This document shows, piece after piece, positions 1 through 2,848 of a stretch of 5,683 bases of DNA. Both the position numbers and the translations under genes were made by a program. The stretch's first letter is position 1; the number at the start of each line of letters is the position of its first letter. This DNA comes from an uncultured Oscillospiraceae bacterium (GTDB taxonomy: Bacteria > Bacillota > Clostridia > Oscillospirales > Ruminococcaceae): the NCBI GenBank assembly GCA_910577365.1, contig CAJTMU010000126.1, positions 1 to 5,683 of the forward strand, in the 5' to 3' direction. Under the pieces are notes generated by a model. That model did not search any database. It had not been told where the DNA came from and saw only the letters and a program-made list of their open reading frames with translations.

Positions 1-14
1 ATTCAATTGTAAAA

Positions 15-57
15 CGATAAGGCGCAACCGAGCTTAAATCGTGTATACGCCTTTTCG
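15..57. repeat. Imperfect inverted repeat near the left edge
   Basis: The arms CGATAAGGCG (15-24) and CGCCTTTTCG (48-57) pair at nine of ten positions, with one T-T mismatch, around a 23-base loop. Stop codons fall in all three plus frames by position 37, so any plus-strand gene entering from the left ends within the first 37 bases, and too few codons remain to identify one. The hairpin may belong to the 3' end of that upstream transcript, just before the stronger terminator that follows. This is a sequence observation only. Confidence 0.35.
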
Positions 58-63
58 CATTTT

Positions 64-87
64 CGGGGAATTTCACCCCGTTTTTTT
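64..87 (+). terminator. Intrinsic terminator reading rightward
   Basis: CGGGG (64-68) and CCCCG (76-80) form a five-pair GC-only stem around a seven-base loop, followed directly by seven T residues (81-87). This is the standard layout of a rho-independent terminator for a plus-strand transcript coming from left of the window. The stem is short but the U-tract is clean. Read on the minus strand the hairpin is followed by AAAA, so it should act in one direction only. Confidence 0.65.
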
Positions 88-214
88 GTCGTGTTCGTAA
101 CAGCCCCCTTTATTCGCCTTTTTTCTAACCGTGCATTTTCGTTGGAAAAAGAATTGAAAAGTAACGGCAAACGTCCACAAACCCCTTTGTTATAGGATTT
201 TTCCGTTTGTCTTT

Positions 215-223
215 ATTATACCA
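215..223 (-). promoter_or_regulatory. Orphan extended -10 element at the integrase junction
   Basis: The minus strand reads TGGTATAAT (223 to 215), a perfect -10 hexamer with the extended TGn element. No -35 hexamer is found at the expected distance: positions 238-243 read GTCGCG on the minus strand and lie inside the integrase remnant. The element would fire leftward into 1-214, where no gene is recognised. It may be the surviving half of a promoter whose -35 was removed at the rearrangement that truncated the integrase, or chance in AT-rich DNA. Confidence 0.3.
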
Positions 224-229
224 TAATGG

Positions 230-676
230 CACACATTCGCGACGATGGCACTTGAAAACGGCATGGATGTGAAAACGCTCTCGACAACAATAGGGCATGT
301 TTCCTCCGCGACGACGATTGATATTTACAGTCATATAACAGACACAATGCAGCGACAAGCAGCCGCAAAGATAGACCGCCAAATAGGAGGCACAGAAGCC
401 GAAATTCCGAGGGCAGAGGAACGAGCAAGGGCAGATACCCTCCCGCCCGATTTCAAGCCGTATAAGCCCAAATGTCGCAAATCCGGCACAGGCTGTGTGA
501 CGATGATAAACGACCACCTCTACGAGGGAAGATACACGCCTACTAATGCATATGGAAATCGAGAATCCCATAATATTTACGCCAAAACGAGAGAGGAATG
601 TGAGGAAAAGCTTGCGGCGATGATAACGCAGGTCAAGGCTGACATCAAGGCGGAGAAAGAGCGCTTGAAAGTTTGA
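230..676 (+). pseudogene. Tyrosine recombinase/integrase, C-terminal remnant
   Basis: This is the 3' end of a phage- or conjugative-element-type tyrosine recombinase. The frame gives HTFATMALENG, the segment that normally follows the HxxR box, then GHVSSATTIDIYSHI with the conserved box II histidine (residue 18 counting from the Met at 245) and the presumed nucleophile Tyr28. The box I arginine, the HxxR arginine and all N-terminal domains are absent. Immediately upstream the frame reads TAA TGG where Leu-Arg is expected, and DNA left of about 228 no longer resembles integrase, so the break lies at the HxxR box. After the catalytic part come an acidic linker (about residues 45-68), a basic stretch (FKPYKPKCRKS), a segment resembling an integrase arm-binding domain (EGRYTPTNAYGNRESHNIY) and a charged helical tail (about 116-143). 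It points toward the tRNA-Pro 3' end, as island integrases often do. It cannot be catalytically active; a small expressed protein starting at 245 is possible but has no visible ribosome binding site. Confidence 0.85.
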
Positions 677-730
677 ACGATTCGTTAAAACTCGAGGCTC
701 GATAACGAAACGTTATTGGGATCGTTCAAA
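672..730. repeat. Long dyad over the integrase stop codon
   Basis: TTTGAACGAT (672-681) is the exact reverse complement of ATCGTTCAAA (721-730). Inside it, TTCGTTA (681-687) pairs perfectly with TAACGAA (703-709), and an alternative ATAACG-AAA-CGTTAT hairpin occupies 702-716 and shares bases with that stem. The outer stem includes the TGA stop of the integrase remnant. No T-run follows on either strand, so it is not a standard terminator. It could stabilise the 3' end of the integrase message or be a recombination-associated site. Confidence 0.55.
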
Positions 731-821
731 AATTGGGTCGCACTAAAAAAACAGCACCCGCCCTAAAATAGGGCGGGTAGGTATGTCTGAAATGGACACT
801 CCTTCAAAACTGCCGTTTTGA
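726..821. repeat. Diverged direct repeat unit, copy A
   Basis: Copy A shares with copy B, in the same order, TCAAAAATTG, then a diverged TCGCACTAAAA stretch, CAGCAC (752-757), a GC-rich hairpin with CTAAAA in or next to its loop (756-778), and CCTTCAAAACTGCC (801-814) followed by GTTTTGA (815-821). The last block folds as a seven-pair hairpin with loop TGCC (804-821). Compared with copy B it lacks nine bases (AAAAAGGCA) between TGCC and GTTTTGA. Confidence 0.5.
744..778 (-). terminator. Strong minus-strand terminator with no assigned gene
   Basis: ACCCGCCCTA (756-765) and TAGGGCGGGT (769-778) form a perfect ten-pair stem with an AAA loop on the plus strand (TTT when read on the minus strand). 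On the minus strand the stem is followed by GCTG and then seven T residues (751-745), a textbook intrinsic terminator for leftward transcription. It faces the plus-strand integrase remnant. The tRNA-Pro unit upstream already has its own terminator, so this one implies a separate minus-strand transcript from about 780-1090, which is otherwise unassigned. Confidence 0.7.
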
Positions 822-899
822 CAGAATCGGCTTGTTCGGACTCAGGGGCGATTTAACCCCGAAGTGCGTAAAGGTCGGATTACGCTGCCTTTCAAAATC

Positions 900-954
900 G
901 GTACTCCGTGTTTCACGAGGTACTGATATAGGTGAGGATACAGATGAGTACCTC
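900..954. repeat. Three mutually exclusive pairing segments
   Basis: Segment a (GTACTCCGTG, 901-910) pairs with b (CACGAGGTAC, 914-923) apart from one mismatch and one G-U pair, around a TTT loop. Segment b (GAGGTACT, 917-924) also pairs perfectly over eight bases with c (AGTACCTC, 947-954). Segment a (GGTACT, 900-905) can pair with c (AGTACC, 947-952). The three pairings exclude one another, the arrangement seen in attenuators and riboswitch expression platforms, but no ligand-binding domain or downstream gene is recognised, so a function is not claimed. Confidence 0.4.
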
Positions 955-966
955 ATAAATCTCTTG

Positions 967-1065
967 TCAAAAATTGAGCCGCATAAAACAAAGAATACGG
1001 CAGCACATAAAACCACCGCACTAAAACGGTGCACCCTTCAAAACTGCCAAAAAGGCAGTTTTGAA
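967..1065. repeat. Diverged direct repeat unit, copy B, with 12-pair hairpin
   Basis: Copy B has the same order of blocks as copy A: TCAAAAATTG (967-976), CCGCATAAAA, CAGCAC (1001-1006), a hairpin with CACCG (1014-1018) and CGGTG (1027-1031) around CACTAAAA, then CCTTCAAAACTGCC (1035-1048). The last block forms a perfect twelve-pair hairpin, TTCAAAACTGCC (1037-1048) with GGCAGTTTTGAA (1054-1065) around an AAAAA loop. No T-run follows on either strand, so it is not an ordinary terminator. The offset to copy A is about 234-241 bases. Confidence 0.5.
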
Positions 1066-1071
1066 AATGAG

Positions 1072-1086
1072 GTAACAAAATGTTAC
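1072..1086. repeat. Small perfect hairpin, AAA loop
   Basis: GTAACA (1072-1077) and TGTTAC (1081-1086) pair perfectly around AAA. It sits between copy B of the repeat unit and the U-tract of the tRNA terminator and resembles the other A-loop hairpins nearby. No function can be assigned. Confidence 0.35.
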
Positions 1087-1095
1087 GACATATAT

Positions 1096-1144
1096 AAAAA
1101 TGAAACCGCTCTGCAAGCCTCGATTGGCTTAACAAAGCGGTTTC
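1096..1144 (-). terminator. Branched intrinsic terminator of tRNA-Pro
   Basis: Two bases beyond the encoded CCA, GAAACCGCT and AGCGGTTTC (1102-1110 with 1136-1144) form a perfect nine-pair stem. A second five-pair hairpin, AAGCC with GGCTT (1115-1119 with 1126-1130), is nested in its loop. On the minus strand the outer stem is followed by A and five T residues (1100-1096), then an AT-rich run. This is the expected rho-independent end of the tRNA transcript, unusual only in having an inner hairpin instead of a small loop. Confidence 0.75.
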
Positions 1145-1146
1145 TG

Positions 1147-1223
1147 TGGTCGAGGCGACGGGATTTGAACCCACGACCTCTGCGTCCCGAACGCAGCGCT
1201 CTACCAAGCTGAGTCACGCCTCG
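1147..1223 (-). tRNA. tRNA-Pro (anticodon CGG)
   Basis: Read on the minus strand this is a complete 77-nt cloverleaf. The acceptor stem CGAGGCG/CGCCTCG is perfect, the discriminator is A, and CCA is encoded at 1149-1147. The anticodon stem CTGCG/CGCAG is perfect, with loop TTCGGGA placing anticodon CGG at 1189-1187, which reads the proline codon CCG. The T arm is GTGGG-TTCAAAT-CCCGT, with two G-U pairs at the base of its stem. In the D arm (ACTC-AGCTTGGTA-GAGC) position 10 is A, giving an A10-C25 mismatch where G-C is usual. It has its own promoter upstream and terminator downstream, so it is transcribed independently of gltBD. Its 3' end faces the integrase remnant, the usual geometry for tRNA genes used as attachment sites. 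Confidence 0.95.
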
Positions 1224-1272
1224 AAATATGGGCAGTAAAACAAAATATTATACACGCTCATACAGCTTAATA

Positions 1273-1301
1273 ATTATACCACAATTCCAAAGATTTGTCA
1301 A
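1273..1301 (-). promoter_or_regulatory. Perfect consensus sigma-A promoter for tRNA-Pro
   Basis: On the minus strand TTGACA (1301-1296) is followed by a 17-base spacer and TATAAT (1278-1273), an exact consensus sigma-A/sigma-70 promoter. TG one base upstream of the -10 also makes it an extended -10. Transcription should start near 1266-1267, leaving a leader of about 43 nt before the mature tRNA 5' end at 1223. A second TATAAT (1252-1247) lies in the leader but has no matching -35. High constitutive strength fits a stable RNA gene. Confidence 0.9.
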
Positions 1302-1324
1302 TACATTTTCCGCACTTTTTATAG

Positions 1325-1350
1325 AAAAACCGCCCCGAAAAACGAGGCGG
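1325..1350 (-). terminator. Intrinsic terminator of the gltBD operon
   Basis: CCGCCCCG (1330-1337) pairs with CGAGGCGG (1343-1350) with one C-A mismatch around an AAAAA loop (TTTTT as read on the minus strand). Five T residues follow on the minus strand (1329-1325). It lies seven bases past the gltD stop codon and separates the operon from the tRNA promoter. Confidence 0.85.
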
Positions 1351-1356
1351 CGCAAA

Positions 1357-2847
1357 TCATCTTAAAGTTGTATAGCCCATGAGGTACTTGTCGACCTCCT
1401 TAGCCGCTTCCCTGCCCTCTCTTATGGCCCAGACGACTAAGGACTGCCCGCGGCGCATATCTCCCGCGGTAAAAACTTTACTGATATTGGTGCGGTATGC
1501 GTCGGGTGAAGCGGTTGCCACATTTGAACGTTCGGTAGTTTCAACACCGAAAGCGTCGGTAATATAAGATTCCGCACCCAAAAAACCCGCTGCTATCAGA
1601 ACCAGATCCGCTGGAATGACTTTTTCGCTTCCCGAAACCTGCTCCATAATCATTCTGCCTGTTTTTTCGTCGCGAACCTGCTCAACACGCACCGTTTCGA
1701 TTGCGCAAACATGTCCGCTGTCATCGGTAAGAAACTGCTTAACGGTAGTCTGGTATACCCTCGGGTCACTGCCGAATACCGCAATAGCCTCCTCCTGACC
1801 GTAATCCGTCTTACATACACGCGGATATTCGGGCCACGGATTGTTGTCGGCACGCTCGTCGGGAAGCTTTGGCATCATCTCAAGCTGAACGACGGATTTG
1901 CAGCCGTGGCGAATAGCCGTTCCCACACAGTCGTTTCCTGTGTCCCCTCCGCCTATCACCACAACATTTTTATATTTTGCGCTGATGTAATATCCGTCGG
2001 AAAGATTGGAGCCTAAAAGACTTTTTGTCGTGGATTTGAGAAAATCCACCGCGAAATATATCCCACTCGCTTCCCTGCCCGGAACTTTTATATCTCTGGG
2101 CTCTCCCGAACCGCAGCAGAGAATTATCGCGTCATATTCAGCTTTAAGCTCCTCGGCGTTTATATCCTTACCAACGTTCACACCCATGCGGAACTCCACG
2201 CCCTCGTCCTTCATAAGCTGAACGCGCCTTTCAACAATCGATTTTTCCAGCTTCATATTGGGTATCCCGTACATCAGCAGACCGCCCGCTCTGTCCTCGC
2301 GCTCAAACACCGTCACATGATGCCCACGGCGGTTCAGACGCTGCGCCGCCGCCAATCCCGCGGGACCCGAGCCTACCACCGCGACCCTTTTATCAGTACG
2401 AACCGATGGAACTTTTGGCTTAATCAGTCCGTTTTCAAAAGCGTGCTCTATTACGGAATATTCATTCTCCTTTACAGCTACGGGGTCGCCGTTAAGCCCG
2501 CAGGTGCATGCCTTTTCACAAAGCGCGGGGCATACCCTTGCCGTAAACTCGGGAAAGCTGTTTGTAAGAAGCAGGCGTTCCAAAGCCCCGATCATGTTGC
2601 CGTTATAAATGAGATCGTTCCATTCAGGGCATAGGTTATTCAGCGGACAGCCCGCCGCCATGCCCTCGATAGGCTTTCCGTACTGGCAGAACGGAACTCC
2701 GCAGTCCATGCATCGCGCTGCCTGAGCCTTGCGCTCTTCCTCAGGGAGAGGCATGTGGAATTCTCGGTAGGTTTTAATGCGCTGAAGCGGCGGCAGCCCC
2801 TCATTTTCATTGCGGTCATATTCTATAAATCCTGTTGGCTTTCCCAT
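1357..2847 (-). CDS. gltD: Glutamate synthase (NADPH) small subunit
   Basis: This is the beta subunit of bacterial GOGAT, which takes electrons from NADPH through FAD and passes them by iron-sulfur clusters to the FMN site of GltB. The product is cytosolic, 496 aa, a normal length for GltD. Residues 46-116 carry the N-terminal cysteine motifs of the two [4Fe-4S] clusters: CMDCGVPFC (46-54), GCPLNNLC (66-73) and CPALCEKACTC (106-116). The FAD-binding GSGPAG is at 159-164, followed by the FERE segment and AGGLLMYGIPNMKL (187-200). The NADPH-binding GGGDTG is at 299-304. The C-terminal FAD contact TAGDMRRGQSLVVWAIREGR is at 460-479. I chose the start at MGKPTGFIEY, typical for the family, with a Shine-Dalgarno sequence nine bases upstream; a TTG ten codons further up is unlikely. 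The start is one base after the gltB stop, so translation is probably coupled. All motifs are intact. Confidence 0.96.
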   Translation of the reverse strand: MGKPTGFIEYDRNENEGLPPLQRIKTYREFHMPLPEEERKAQAARCMDCGVPFCQYGKPIEGMAAGCPLNNLCPEWNDLIYNGNMIGALERLLLTNSFPEFTARVCPALCEKACTCGLNGDPVAVKENEYSVIEHAFENGLIKPKVPSVRTDKRVAVVGSGPAGLAAAQRLNRRGHHVTVFEREDRAGGLLMYGIPNMKLEKSIVERRVQLMKDEGVEFRMGVNVGKDINAEELKAEYDAIILCCGSGEPRDIKVPGREASGIYFAVDFLKSTTKSLLGSNLSDGYYISAKYKNVVVIGGGDTGNDCVGTAIRHGCKSVVQLEMMPKLPDERADNNPWPEYPRVCKTDYGQEEAIAVFGSDPRVYQTTVKQFLTDDSGHVCAIETVRVEQVRDEKTGRMIMEQVSGSEKVIPADLVLIAAGFLGAESYITDAFGVETTERSNVATASPDAYRTNISKVFTAGDMRRGQSLVVWAIREGREAAKEVDKYLMGYTTLR

Positions 2848-2848
2848 A

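Larger units (their letters stand above)
677..1101. other. Structured intergenic region, no convincing protein gene
   Basis: No protein gene between the integrase remnant and the tRNA terminator can be supported. The stretch is rich in inverted repeats: hairpins at 702-716, 756-778, 804-821, 901-923, 1014-1031, 1037-1065 and 1072-1086, plus an alternative pairing of 917-924 with 947-954. Four of the loops are A-only on the plus strand. Two parts (726-821 and 967-1065) look like diverged copies of one unit. Base composition looks more AT-rich than gltBD. A structured noncoding RNA, a dispersed noncoding repeat, or decayed mobile-element DNA would all fit; its place between an integrase and a tRNA favours element-derived DNA. 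Confidence 0.5.

Noticed and set aside
125..571. Minus-strand frame of about 148 codons antisense to the integrase
   Set aside because: It overlaps the recognisable integrase reading frame on the opposite strand, its cysteine-rich translation looks like no protein, and it lacks a ribosome binding site.
692..698. TCGAGGC as a second attachment core matching 1150-1156 in the tRNA
   Set aside because: Only seven bases match and similarity stops at once on both sides, far too short for a tRNA attachment repeat.
726..1065. CRISPR array
   Set aside because: There are only two diverged copies of about 100 bases, with no short regular repeats or uniform spacers.
832..1212. Plus-strand open frame with a TTG start running into the antisense of tRNA-Pro
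   Set aside because: Its end (SRRRDLNPRPLRPERSALPS) is the well-known false peptide from translating the antisense of a tRNA gene. It has no ribosome binding site, and much of it is built from the hairpin repeats.
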